DNA from: Desulfobacteraceae bacterium
GTDB lineage: Bacteria; Desulfobacterota; Desulfobacteria; Desulfobacterales; Desulfobacteraceae
NCBI GenBank assembly: GCA_024227235.1
Contig: JAAEKY010000007.1
Location: forward strand, 1 to 61,784
Direction: 5' to 3'
Length of the DNA stretch: 61,784 bases
Part shown: one piece after another, positions 1 to 8,442 of the stretch
Layout: each line of letters starts with the position of its first letter
How positions within the stretch are numbered: position 1 is the stretch's first letter
The notes under the pieces: generated by a model
The model's input: only the letters and a program-made list of their open reading frames with translations
The model's database searches: none
Told to the model about the DNA's origin: nothing
Position numbers and translations under genes: made by a program

Positions 1-113
1 AAAAAAGATTCAAAAGCCTCCAGTCCCCCTGCAGAAGCTCCCATTCCAACAATAGGGAATTTAGATGTTGGTTTTGATTGTTTTTTTTTTGTGGTGTTCT
101 TTTTTTTAACCAT
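1..113 (-). CDS. CheB-type methylesterase, N-terminus (partial)
   Basis: From an ATG at 111-113, 37 codons run leftward off the window edge without a stop. A Lys/Thr/Gln-rich leader of about 18 residues is followed by FPIVGMGASAGGLEAFESF, the opening strand and nucleophile loop of the CheB methylesterase fold; the Ser of GASAGG is the family's catalytic serine. CheB removes methyl groups from chemoreceptor glutamates. No receiver domain precedes the catalytic domain, which fits CheB-CheR-PAS hybrid proteins better than classical CheB, but only the first residues are visible. The family call is firm; the full architecture is unknown. Confidence 0.75.
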   Translation of the reverse strand, partial: MVKKKNTTKKKQSKPTSKFPIVGMGASAGGLEAFESF

Positions 114-687
114 GAGAATGTCTCCAAACCGATTAGAATAATTTAAGAATGAGCAATTAGCTTACGCTACTATTAAAAGGATATGGAGTACAAGGTATAA
201 TTGAAAAATTTTGTCAAAAAGAAATTTCAGATTCAGAATCACTCATTGTGTAACATATCACAAAATTAGAATTATAGTAAATATATTCGAATCAATATGA
301 TGTTCAAGGCTACATCTTTTAAATCATTTATGTTTGAAAGAAGTGTTTATTTACTCGAAAGTATTTATGGTATATAAGCTCAGTAGTCAAATTTTCCGAT
401 TCACTGAGCGTTTATTTCACCAGTACTTATATTTGAGATTTCTTCACACCACAATGTGTAGTTTTACATTTTATGATCATCTACGATTTATATTTTCTGC
501 TAAACCGCCAAAGTTGAAAAAGTTCGGCATCGGGATTGAGACCAAAAATCTTCCGGTCCCCCTCCGGTCCTTTGAAACATCTGGAATAGTCTCCGCGAAA
601 GCCTTATCGATATGAAACACATGGTCTTTTGTTTACATTCCGATTCGTTATCGGGAAAAAGCCTTTGAATTACTTTATTAAAATTCA
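114..687. other. Intergenic stretch with a dispersed repeat
   Basis: AT-rich sequence with no convincing gene. It holds copy 1 of a repeat (378-555) also found near 32.3 kb, and just before 688 a few codons (about 652-678, reading EKAFELLY) that appear to be the eroded upstream part of the receiver pseudogene. Short open frames on both strands have no recognisable content. Confidence 0.5.
378..555. repeat. Dispersed repeat A, copy 1
   Basis: About 178 bases align with 32285-32464. Shared blocks include GCTCAG-N-AGTCAAAT at the left, a GAGCGTTT block, TGTAGT-N-TAC, TGCTAAA-N-CGC, the run AAAGTTGAAAAAGTT, and AAAATCTTCCG at the right end. Both copies lie beside remnants of response-regulator receiver domains, so they may be pieces of the same lost gene neighbourhood or a decayed mobile element. 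No intact coding frame is common to the two copies. Confidence 0.6.
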
Positions 688-955
688 ATGGACCTCATAA
701 TTACTGATTATAATACGCCTGTAATGGATGGATTTGAATTAATTGTGAATATAAAAAAAGATGCTTCTATGAATTCTATACCAATTATATATACAATATA
801 TATTGCTGACATTTGACGAAGAAAATGATAAAATCAATTCATTAAAAAAAATATAAAGATTTTGTCTACCATAAAAAGCCTTTTTTACCAGAGCCTTTAA
901 AGAACTTGGCCATAGAGATGTTAGAGAAAATAAAAAGTTTTTATTTAAGAATTTT
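688..955 (+). pseudogene. Decayed response-regulator receiver domain
   Basis: From the ATG at 688 the frame reads MDLIITDYNTPVMDGFEL, the phospho-acceptor Asp strand of a CheY-like receiver, followed by INIKKDASMNSIPII-like sequence and then a stop near 809. In a different frame about 868-945 reads YHKKPFLPEPLKNLAIEML, the conserved Lys-Pro switch and last helix of the same fold. The two halves need at least one frameshift and internal stops must be ignored, so this is a broken gene. The upstream phospho-acceptor pocket residues are missing or scrambled. Confidence 0.7.
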
Positions 956-961
956 TATACC

Positions 962-2137
962 ATGGATAAAAATATTAAAATTAGTGATTTTATTTCTGAG
1001 TTAATATCAATCGGATATTCTGCTCTTGCAAGAGAAAATGGTCAAGGAAAACTAAAAGCATTCAAAGAAATAAATAAAGGACTGGACTTTTTAAAAAAGA
1101 ATGCTGTCGTTCATACTGATGATATATCAAAATCTATTGTTACCTTAAAATTGTTGGTTGACCTTAGAGAAGATGTTATTAAATCAAAAGGTGTAAAGGA
1201 TTATCAAATACCCGATATTTACAGTCCTGTCGAAAAATTGAATACCCTTTTAATCAAAAGCGCCAATCAATCATTAAAGGATGATGATCCAAATCTAATT
1301 ACGACTGAGTGCGAAAAATTTTTAAATGCTGCAGACGAAATTAGAAAAGATAGTAGGATTAAAGGTCTTGGTCTTCTCGATGGTAAAATAAAAAATGTTA
1401 TTGGTCGGCTTAGAAAAAAAGCAAACATTGAATCTATTTTTTTAGATGAAGGTCTTGACAGCTATCAAATTCTTATTGAAGCTGCTGATAATATGTTAAA
1501 TAGTGGCTCATTGAATCAAATTGGAGCAAAATCTCTTGAGCTTAAACACACAGCTGATGAGCTGAGTAAAGACTTTGCCTACCGAACCAGATTTATAAAA
1601 TATGTTAGAAGGTTTGAGCAAAGCTTTCATCAAAAGATAAAAGCTAAAACCAACGCACTTTTAAAAAAAAGTAATGGAAGTAGTTTTTTTGACTGCCAGG
1701 AAATACTTGATGAATTGGTATCCATAAAAAAATTCGAAGAATATCATCGCAAAAAGGGTTTGACGATAATGATACGACAATTTATTAAAAAAATAGAAAA
1801 AACAAAAATTGTTCCTCTTGAAAAAGCTCTTTACCAGATGAAAGTTTTTGTTTTAGATAATATTAGTAACAAAAACTGGCAAAGCTATGAGCTTAATTAT
1901 GAAAAAAAATATAATAGCCGGGAGATATTTCAGGACACTTTTTATGAGTCTACTCTCAAAGCGTATTCTCCGTATGACGCCGTAAGCTTATTAAAAAAAA
2001 GGCTTGGGGAACTAAAAAAACTCGATCTAAAAGATCGACGGCACATTGTTTTTGAACAAGATTTCATTGGAATGTTTGAAAAATTAATCAAAGTGTTTGA
2101 TAGATTATCTGTTGGCTCTAAAAAGAGTAAGATATAA
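962..2137 (+). CDS. Unknown Lys-rich helical protein
   Basis: A 391-residue open frame with codon use like the surrounding genes, no signal peptide and no membrane segment. The product is rich in Lys, Leu, Glu and Ile, with long stretches likely to be alpha-helical or coiled coil (for example around residues 140-260). I recognise no family. It begins directly after the receiver pseudogene but in another frame, and no good ribosome site precedes the ATG, so it may have been the helical output part of a larger regulator or may use another start. It sits among decayed signalling genes, so whether it is functional is open. Confidence 0.55.
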   Translation: MDKNIKISDFISELISIGYSALARENGQGKLKAFKEINKGLDFLKKNAVVHTDDISKSIVTLKLLVDLREDVIKSKGVKDYQIPDIYSPVEKLNTLLIKSANQSLKDDDPNLITTECEKFLNAADEIRKDSRIKGLGLLDGKIKNVIGRLRKKANIESIFLDEGLDSYQILIEAADNMLNSGSLNQIGAKSLELKHTADELSKDFAYRTRFIKYVRRFEQSFHQKIKAKTNALLKKSNGSSFFDCQEILDELVSIKKFEEYHRKKGLTIMIRQFIKKIEKTKIVPLEKALYQMKVFVLDNISNKNWQSYELNYEKKYNSREIFQDTFYESTLKAYSPYDAVSLLKKRLGELKKLDLKDRRHIVFEQDFIGMFEKLIKVFDRLSVGSKKSKI

Positions 2138-2140
2138 TAG

Positions 2141-2161
2141 CTGTCCCTCGTATTAATCCAT
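2141..2161 (+). repeat. Short repeat end CTGTCCC-N4-ATTAATCCAT
   Basis: This 21-base block recurs at 21518-21538 with only the N4 and the last base differing. Here it lies exactly between the preceding gene's stop and the point where the truncated histidine kinase becomes recognisable, so it may mark a recombination or insertion endpoint. Confidence 0.45.
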
Positions 2162-2996
2162 CTAAAAGCCATCTTTAATGCCAGCCCCGATCCCGTTGTT
2201 GTTTATAATGATAAGGGGGTATCCAGAATATATTAATGAAGCATTTACTACAGTTTTTCATTGGCACCTGAATGAGTTACGAGATCAACTTATTCCATTT
2301 GTGCCTGAAGATCAAAAACAAATTACCAAATTAAAAATAAAAAAAATTTATCGGTATGGAAATCCTGTCCGTTTTGAAACAAAAAGAATATCAAAGAGTG
2401 GCAAAATTATTGATATACTCCTTGGTGCTGCTCTTATAAAAGGTATTGAGGGAATACATAATGGTCTTGTAGTGAGCTTAAAAGATATCACTGAAAGAAA
2501 AGACATGGAAGTTCAAATTCAGCAGACTCAGGAAATGGAATCAATAGGGACATTAGCAGGTGGTATTGCACATGATTTCAATAATATTCTTTTTCCTGTC
2601 TTGGGCCACACAGAAATGCTGCTACACGACATACCAGAAGACAATCCAATACACAACAACCTGAAAAAAATTTATGCCGGCGCCAATCGAGCTAAAGAAC
2701 TGGTAAAACAAATACTTGCATTTTCAAGACAAGAGGCCATAAAAATACAACCTCTTATTAAAGAAGTCCTAAAACTTATCAGAGCTACAATCCCTACAAC
2801 CATTGAAATAAGACATGATATCAGGTCTGGTTGTGGGACTGTCAAAGCCGATCCAACTCAAATTCATCAAATTGTAATGAACCTTACAACGAATGCTTAC
2901 CATGCCATGGAAGAATCAGGTGGTGAATTAAAAGTAACTTTAAAAGAGGTCGATTTTAATGAAGATGATTTAATTAATCCCGACAACCTTTTATAA
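2162..2996 (+). pseudogene. Truncated PAS-histidine kinase
   Basis: Recognisable sequence starts with AIFNASPDPVVVYNDKG (about 2168-2218), a PAS domain start, then shifts frame near 2220 into the longer frame (nominal start 2178) that continues the PAS domain, a HisKA dimerisation helix with the phospho-accepting His in GTLAGGIAHDFNNIL, and the N box (QIVMNLTTNAYHAM). It stops at 2996 before the G1, F and G2 boxes, so the ATP-binding domain is incomplete. The sensor end is also missing. A full-length relative with the same core lies at 32879-35416. A nonfunctional remnant is the best reading; a regulatory dimerisation fragment is possible. Confidence 0.75.
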
Positions 2997-3128
2997 ATTC
3001 AAAAAGCAACTTTTAAGCCTATTGAAAATTCCGTTTTACTATTTCTGTGAATCAATGGCATGATTATTGAATTAAATATTGAAATTAATTAGGATTAACC
3101 CGGTAAAAAAAATTATAGGATTTTGTTT

Positions 3129-3764
3129 ATGGATATAGAAAATTTTAAGGATAAAAGACTTGAGACAGCTTTACTTGATGGGGTACAAATCATGTGTAAA
3201 CTATTTTGGGGACCGGATTTAGACTCATGCCGGCACATGATAAAAGGAAATTATTTTAAACCGTTTGAAATTATTTTTATAGAATCAGGCAAAAAGCCAT
3301 CCGGCACTCTTGATAATATTAATTCAATTATCAATGGGTTTGATTCTTTCCAATCTCTTTTGGAACATTTAAATGAATGCTATGTGCGACTTTTTGTGAA
3401 CAGCAAAGAGGGGATTACTTCTCCTCTTTATGAATCGTGTTATGAATTTGAAAATGCACCAATGATGGGTAAAGCAGCATTATTAATGAAAGAACGGTTT
3501 GAGTCTAAAGGACTTTCCATGGAAAATCGTGTTCATGAACCTCCTGATCACCTTGCAATTGAGCTGGAATATTTATTTTTCCTTTTACAGGAGAATGTTG
3601 GGCCGGATGATAATCCCGCTGCATTCTTTGCCGAAAAGACCATGCTTCCCTGGGTGATAGTTTTTAATCAGCGTCTTAAATTGCTTACCGACGATTGCAA
3701 GTTTTATTCTCTTGCAAGTACGATTCTTGTCCTGCTTCTTGAGCAGATCTCCAACCGGAAATAA
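3129..3764 (+). CDS. TorD/DmsD-family molybdoenzyme chaperone
   Basis: A 211-residue soluble all-helical protein. The segment around residues 100-160 (YESCYEFENAPMMG, then EPPDHLAIELEYLFFLL) carries the E-P-x-D-H-x-x-x-E hallmark of the TorD/DmsD/NarJ chaperones, which bind the Tat signal of a molybdoenzyme and hold it for cofactor loading in the cytoplasm. ATG 3129 is chosen over TTG 3123 because TAGGA lies eight bases upstream of the ATG. It is transcribed toward the end of the sulfur operon, whose molybdoenzyme at 5858-8050 has a Tat signal and is the obvious client. It is not in that operon, so the pairing is inference. Confidence 0.8.
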   Translation: MDIENFKDKRLETALLDGVQIMCKLFWGPDLDSCRHMIKGNYFKPFEIIFIESGKKPSGTLDNINSIINGFDSFQSLLEHLNECYVRLFVNSKEGITSPLYESCYEFENAPMMGKAALLMKERFESKGLSMENRVHEPPDHLAIELEYLFFLLQENVGPDDNPAAFFAEKTMLPWVIVFNQRLKLLTDDCKFYSLASTILVLLLEQISNRK

Positions 3765-3811
3765 TCAAAAAGGTCCCCCCTTTCCATACTGGATGGGATT
3801 ACCCTTTTGAT
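3764..3811 (+). terminator. Hairpin between convergent genes
   Basis: ATCAAAA-A-GGT pairs with ACC-C-TTTTGAT across a C-rich loop, starting at the last base of the TorD-like gene. The arms end in A and T runs, so it could terminate transcription from either direction between the convergent TorD-like gene and the sulfur operon. Confidence 0.5.
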
Positions 3812-3868
3812 AGTTGATATTTATTTAGTGTCTGAATGAAAACCTGAAAATTCTTTTGAGTACCAGGC

Positions 3869-3927
3869 GGACTCAAATTTTAACCGGAGGAATACATTGA
3901 GTATTTCGAGGATTTAAATTTGAGCCC
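3869..3927. repeat. Inverted repeat downstream of sulfur operon
   Basis: GGACTCAAATTT (3869-3880) and AAATTTGAGCCC (3916-3927) form an 11-of-12 inverted repeat with a 35-base spacer. Its position just past the sulfur operon stop suggests a REP-like element or second terminator; there is no clear T run. Confidence 0.4.
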
Positions 3928-3967
3928 AACGCAGGAATTGGTGGAATTGGGGGTTTTCGGTCGGGCA

Positions 3968-5095
3968 CTATTTTGGTTTTCTTATTTTATACGTACCATC
4001 TTTGTTGTATTTACACTCTGCATCAAGATAGGAAACTCTTTTAAGATCCGGTCTCAAATCCTGGAGCATGTAATACGCTTCACCGCTTTTCGCACCTGTA
4101 TTGCATGTAAAAACAATCGGTTTTTTATCAGAAAGTGTTTTTACTATTTTCTCAAGCTTATCAGTGGGAATGTTCACGGCAGATTTAAAATGACCTGCTT
4201 CATATTCATCCTTATCCCTGACATCAATGAGCTGAATGCTGTCCGGGTTCTGAGTGATAATCTTCTTAAATTTTTCAATATCAATAATTTCATCTTCACC
4301 GCTTGTTGAAACTGCAACCGGCACAGATGAAGCAGTGGTACCTGCAATCTTTTTCCATGCCGGGTATCCAGCAGCAAACACCATTACATTTTTATAGCCG
4401 TCCTTTACCGCCTTCCTGGCGGATATGTGACTCAGCTTTCATGTATAACCGCCGCAATAGAAGATAAGCGGAATGTTCTTGTCAATTGGTAGAATACCTT
4501 TTCTCTCTTCATATTTACTGTCTGGAATACTTAAAGCGCCAGGAAGGTGACCTTGAACATATTTGGGACGTGTGGGCCGAGAATCGATAAAGACCGCAGG
4601 TTCCATTTTATCCACTAAATTTTTTACATAAGACACTTCAACGGCCCAGTAATTGCCGGCTTTTTTCCATACAGGAAATCCGTCTGTAAAAACTTTTACA
4701 TTTGTGTAACCCATTTTTTCCGCCTTCCAGGCGGATTTATGGCTGAGCTTTCAAGTGGGGCCCTGGCAATAGAAGATTAGAAGAGTACTCTTATCTTTTG
4801 GCAGTTTGCCGGTCATTTTATCAAACTTGCTGCCCGGGATATTGATCGCAGTAGGAATATACCCTTTATTAAATTTTGCTTTGGTCGGCCTTGAATCGAT
4901 AATTAAAACATCTGCCGGCTTCGGCATTTTTACATATTGTTGAACAAACTTTACATCAACAATATCATGAAATATCCAACTTGTGTCTGCTGTTGCCTGT
5001 TTTGCTGACTTCGGCACTGTCTGGCATCCCAAACCCACCACCAGAAACAGTGCCATCACAACAGACAGCCACAATACCCTTTTTGTTTTCTGCAT
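3968..5095 (-). CDS. Triple-rhodanese lipoprotein, probable two-Sec selenoprotein
   Basis: Read as one frame with UGA at 4751-4753 and 4439-4441 decoded as selenocysteine, this is a 375-residue protein. Residues 1-24 are a lipoprotein signal ending in VVGLGC (Cys24 lipidated). Three rhodanese domains follow, each with the I-D-S-R or I-D-V-R strand and an active-site loop. Loops 1 and 2 read YCQGPT-U-KLS and YCGGYT-U-KLS, with U115 and U219 at the same place; loop 3 is the ordinary CNTGAKS. The sequence after each UGA continues the fold without a break (KLSHKSAWKAEKMGYTNVKV, then FTDGFPVWKK). Each UGA is followed about 15 bases later by a GC stem-loop. Role: transfer of sulfane sulfur at the outer face of a membrane. 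It is last in the sulfur operon, 83 bases after the ferredoxin gene. Without recoding it would be three fragments. Confidence 0.85.
4408..4422 (-). promoter_or_regulatory. bSECIS-like hairpin 2
   Basis: CCGCC-AGGAA-GGCGG on the minus strand, a perfect 5-bp stem starting 16 bases after the second in-frame UGA. Stem and loop are almost the same as hairpin 1 although the surrounding codons have diverged, which argues for selection on the RNA structure. Confidence 0.75.
4719..4735 (-). promoter_or_regulatory. bSECIS-like hairpin 1
   Basis: On the minus strand TCCGCC-TGGAA-GGCGGA is a perfect 6-bp stem with a five-base loop, beginning 15 bases after the first in-frame UGA. The G in the second loop position and the stem-to-UGA distance fit bacterial SECIS elements bound by SelB. 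Confidence 0.75.
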
Positions 5096-5178
5096 TTTTA
5101 CCGTCCTTTTTTAAATTGTTACTATTATTTACATAAAATTAATTATGCAAACAGCTGTAAATTAATATTAACCGCCTC

Positions 5179-5826
5179 TTATCCTTCTTTTGAGCTTGAT
5201 TTTGACTTCCAAAAATTTTGCGGCATATTGATATTACCTGGAAGCATAGGCGTTACAGCCCAGTCTAAAAGTTGGGTGCCCTCAAAATAGTAAATATTGG
5301 GCTGGGTATTAATATGAGGTGCCGCGATCCGTATCAGTTTTTCTTTTTTGATCATCTGTGCAACCAGGCTGTCAGGGTCATTCAGATTCCCGAAAACCCG
5401 TGTTTTGGTCGGGCAGGTCACCACACAGGCCGGTTCTTTTCCCCGGTCTAAACGATCTTCACAAAAATCACACTTATCTGCGATGCGTTTGACAGGATTT
5501 CTGTACCGTGCATTGTATGGGCAGGCTGTTACGCAATTACCACACCCGATACATTTTTCAGGATCAATGACCACGATACCGTTTTCTTTTTTATATGTTG
5601 CTTGAACCGGGCAGGCGGCTACACAAGAGGGATCATCGCACTGCATGCACTGGCTGGGCTGAAATTCAGTCCGTAACGATCCGTCTTCCCCGCCGAGGAC
5701 ATTGATTTCATTTCGCCAAAACCCCTCCGGGACATTGTTTTCAACCTTGCAAGCAACCATGCAGGCCTTGCAGTCAATACATTTGGCGGCATCAACGATG
5801 ATGACGTATTTTTTGTGCTGTGTCAT
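5179..5826 (-). CDS. Four-cluster ferredoxin subunit (PsrB/PhsB/DmsB type)
   Basis: A 215-residue protein with the 16-cysteine pattern for four [4Fe-4S] clusters: C16, C19, C22 and C26 at the N-terminus, then CMQCDDPSCVAACP, CIGCGNCVTACP and CDFCEDRLDRGKEPACVVTCP. This is the electron-transfer subunit of DMSO-reductase-family enzymes, passing electrons between the catalytic molybdopterin subunit and a membrane partner. It has no signal of its own, as usual for subunits exported together with a Tat-bearing catalytic subunit. It starts 31 bases after the molybdoenzyme stop. Assignment is firm; the electron donor within the operon (NrfD domain, cytochromes or Tat ferredoxin) is inference. Confidence 0.93.
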   Translation of the reverse strand: MTQHKKYVIIVDAAKCIDCKACMVACKVENNVPEGFWRNEINVLGGEDGSLRTEFQPSQCMQCDDPSCVAACPVQATYKKENGIVVIDPEKCIGCGNCVTACPYNARYRNPVKRIADKCDFCEDRLDRGKEPACVVTCPTKTRVFGNLNDPDSLVAQMIKKEKLIRIAAPHINTQPNIYYFEGTQLLDWAVTPMLPGNINMPQNFWKSKSSSKEG

Positions 5827-5857
5827 GCTTGTATCCCTTAAGTATAAAGTTTATAAA

Positions 5858-8050
5858 TCATGTTTTTGTTACCGTCACAAAGGTTTCATGCATGGCCATA
5901 TTTCCGGAAATTTTATCTGCTTTATCTTCCAGCACCTGGGCGATGCATGCACCTTTGCCGAAAATATTTGTCAATCCTTTTGACAGCACACCAAACCCTG
6001 TATCCATGTAAACCGTGTCAGGCCGAGTCTCTTTTGTAACTCTTGCTTTAATCGTTACTTTTCCGGCAAGACTTTTTACAAAGACGGTTTCCCCGTTTTT
6101 GATACCCATTGCGATTGCCGGCTTTGGATGTATCCAGAGGGTATTTTCTTTTTCCAGTTCCCACAAAAGACTGTTATTGGTACTGGCACTCTGGGTGACA
6201 TATGCATTGCGGCCAACAACGATACGGAAATGATTTTCAGGAATTGTTTTTGGCTGTTTATATACCGGCATGGGATCAATCCCTTTATCCTTATACCGGG
6301 TATTATAAAATTCAATCTTTTTTGAACGTGTTTTAAACGGTTTGCCTTTGTGAATACCAAAACTTGGCCCCGTAATATTATAGACGCCATCTTCCTTAAG
6401 TGCTTTTGCCACCTGGGGAATTTTTTTAAGCTGTGCTTTCCGAAAGTCATCCACAGTAAAGTCAAAAAATTCTCCCAGATCCAGGCGTTTGGCCAGCTCT
6501 TTCACTATCCAGAATACGGGTTTAGATTCAAACATGGCCGGAACAACAGGATCACGTGTAATCACGCCACTGCATGTAGAGGCTGCAAGAAAGGCAGACA
6601 GGGGGTCCTGCCTTTCCAGATAACTTGGAGCCGGCAGGACCAGATCCGCCATCCATGCAGTATCACTCATGGCAATATCCACTGTCATCATGAAATCAAG
6701 CGTATTGATCATTTCAATGGTCTTGTCCCTGTTTGCTCCTGTCTGCATGGGATTGGTCTTATAAGTCATCCACCCCTTAATGGGATAGGGTTTTCCCTCT
6801 ATAACCGCATCTCTCGTATGCTTGAAAGATCCTTCCTCATCAAACATCATCTGGGCTCTTCCCGCATCAACCCGATCATCTGGATTGTCTTCATAAAAAG
6901 GGGCTTCTATATGCATTGAACCGGGTTTAATTTTTTTGGGGACCTGCAAACCACCCTTTTGATCCCAGTTGCCCAACAACGCATTTACAATGGCATAGGA
7001 TCGCCTTATCTGGGTAGAATCTTCATAGTCCGAACTCCTGCGTCCCGGATAAACCATTGCTGATGGTGCAGCTGAGGCCAGCTCTCTTGCGATTCTCGTA
7101 ATATCTTTTGCCGGTATTTCCGTTTCTTTAGCCGCCCACTGGGGGGTGTATTGTTTGACATGCTCCTTTAATTCTTCAAACCCAAATGTTTTTTCTTTTA
7201 TAAAGGTTTCGTCATACAATTCTTCTGAAATAATGACATGGGCTATGCCTAGAAAAAATGCCATGTCCGTACCCGGTTTTATGGGATACCATTCGTCGGC
7301 AAGCGCAGCTGTTTTTGTGAATCGGGGATCCAGAACCACTAATTTGCTTTTATTCCCCTTGGCTGTCATTAAATCCATACTGTCCGGCGTTACAAGGGCT
7401 TCGAACCGGTTAGACCCCGGCATGATCACATACTTGCAGTTCAATACATCCGGCGTCGGCATCACCCCATAGGTATCCAAAAAGGCCCGGTTCCGGCTGA
7501 GCAGACAATTAGATTCATGGGAAATAACATTATAGGATCCATACGCCTCTGCAAACTGATGTACAAAAGTAGACTGCATGTCTGTTCCAGCCATAAATAA
7601 AAATCCACAACGAGTGTACTCTTTTCCGATTTTATCAAGCTGTTCTGCAGCATGATCAAGCGCCTGATCCCAGCTTAACCGCTGCCATTTACCATCCCCT
7701 CTTGCCCCTTTTCTCAACAGAGGATATTTGAGCCTGTCCGGATCATAAAGCTGCTTTACACCGGCATTTCCCCTGGCACACAGCATCCCTCTGGATTTTA
7801 AAGAATTGGGATTGGGGTCAAGTTTTTTAATAACATCGTTCTCAACATGTGCTATCAGACCACACTTGTTAAAACACATGTCACAGGCTGAAAAAACTTC
7901 CCTGATCTCATCTGGGGTTATCTCACCTTTATCACGGGTTAAGGCATACAAAACCCTGTAGGGGTTAGTAACCGCCGTGGTTGCAGCAAGAGCCCCGGAT
8001 AATTGTAAGAATTTGCGCCGAGAAATCATTTGGGTTTTAGTTGCTGACAT
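5858..8050 (-). CDS. Molybdopterin oxidoreductase, thiosulfate/polysulfide reductase-like
   Basis: A 730-residue catalytic subunit of the DMSO-reductase superfamily. A Tat signal (SRRKFLQL, residues 10-17) directs folded export to the periplasm. The N-terminal [4Fe-4S] site is C56, C59, C63 and C91. The Mo ligand is predicted to be Cys182 in SHESNCLLSRN, as in PsrA/PhsA and periplasmic nitrate reductases rather than Ser or Asp enzymes. The C-terminal cap domain (residues about 600-720) is complete. With its ferredoxin subunit, the rhodanese lipoprotein and the OTR-like cytochrome, the most likely substrate is an inorganic sulfur compound (polysulfide, thiosulfate or tetrathionate); direction and substrate cannot be read from the sequence. 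Confidence 0.9.
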   Translation of the reverse strand: MSATKTQMISRRKFLQLSGALAATTAVTNPYRVLYALTRDKGEITPDEIREVFSACDMCFNKCGLIAHVENDVIKKLDPNPNSLKSRGMLCARGNAGVKQLYDPDRLKYPLLRKGARGDGKWQRLSWDQALDHAAEQLDKIGKEYTRCGFLFMAGTDMQSTFVHQFAEAYGSYNVISHESNCLLSRNRAFLDTYGVMPTPDVLNCKYVIMPGSNRFEALVTPDSMDLMTAKGNKSKLVVLDPRFTKTAALADEWYPIKPGTDMAFFLGIAHVIISEELYDETFIKEKTFGFEELKEHVKQYTPQWAAKETEIPAKDITRIARELASAAPSAMVYPGRRSSDYEDSTQIRRSYAIVNALLGNWDQKGGLQVPKKIKPGSMHIEAPFYEDNPDDRVDAGRAQMMFDEEGSFKHTRDAVIEGKPYPIKGWMTYKTNPMQTGANRDKTIEMINTLDFMMTVDIAMSDTAWMADLVLPAPSYLERQDPLSAFLAASTCSGVITRDPVVPAMFESKPVFWIVKELAKRLDLGEFFDFTVDDFRKAQLKKIPQVAKALKEDGVYNITGPSFGIHKGKPFKTRSKKIEFYNTRYKDKGIDPMPVYKQPKTIPENHFRIVVGRNAYVTQSASTNNSLLWELEKENTLWIHPKPAIAMGIKNGETVFVKSLAGKVTIKARVTKETRPDTVYMDTGFGVLSKGLTNIFGKGACIAQVLEDKADKISGNMAMHETFVTVTKT

Positions 8051-8077
8051 TATTCTCTCCAGATTTGGTTGTTTGCA

Positions 8078-8407
8078 CTATTTGCATTTAGCAGGAGACG
8101 GTGAATCAAACGCATGCCCCCATAAATGGGCATGAATATCCAGAATGTCTTTTTCAGACAGCTTTTCCCACTCTTCCTTGCATTGAAGTTTGCTTGTATT
8201 GTCAAAAATGATTTGCCAGTCTGCCTGGGTTTTAGACACAGGGCTCAAGTCCTTGGCTGACCCGTCTTCTATATGGCAGGTACGGCAGCTTTTACGAAAA
8301 AGATACTTTCCTTTACGAGCATTTCCTTTTCCTTCAGCCATCGCAACTCCGATTGTCACTACCATAAAAACCATGATTATTGCTGCTACACCTAATTTTT
8401 TAGTCAT
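8078..8407 (-). CDS. Small monoheme cytochrome c
   Basis: About 109 residues with a signal peptide (MTKKLGVAAIIMVFMVVTIG then VAMA before cleavage) and one CRTCH heme site near residue 42. The start is taken at the second of two adjacent ATG codons (8405-8407) because AAGGAGG lies five bases upstream; the longer frame to 8443 would overlap the previous gene's stop. The C-terminal half (EEWEKLSEKDILDIHAHLWGHA) is helical with several His residues. A periplasmic electron carrier between the multiheme fusion protein and the molybdoenzyme is a reasonable inference from its place between the two genes. Confidence 0.88.
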   Translation of the reverse strand: MTKKLGVAAIIMVFMVVTIGVAMAEGKGNARKGKYLFRKSCRTCHIEDGSAKDLSPVSKTQADWQIIFDNTSKLQCKEEWEKLSEKDILDIHAHLWGHAFDSPSPAKCK

Positions 8408-8442
8408 CATTACCTCCTTGAAAATTAATTCGAACTTTATCA

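Noticed and set aside
3920-4309. 129-codon frame opposite the rhodanese gene
   Set aside because: Shadow of the strongly supported minus-strand gene.
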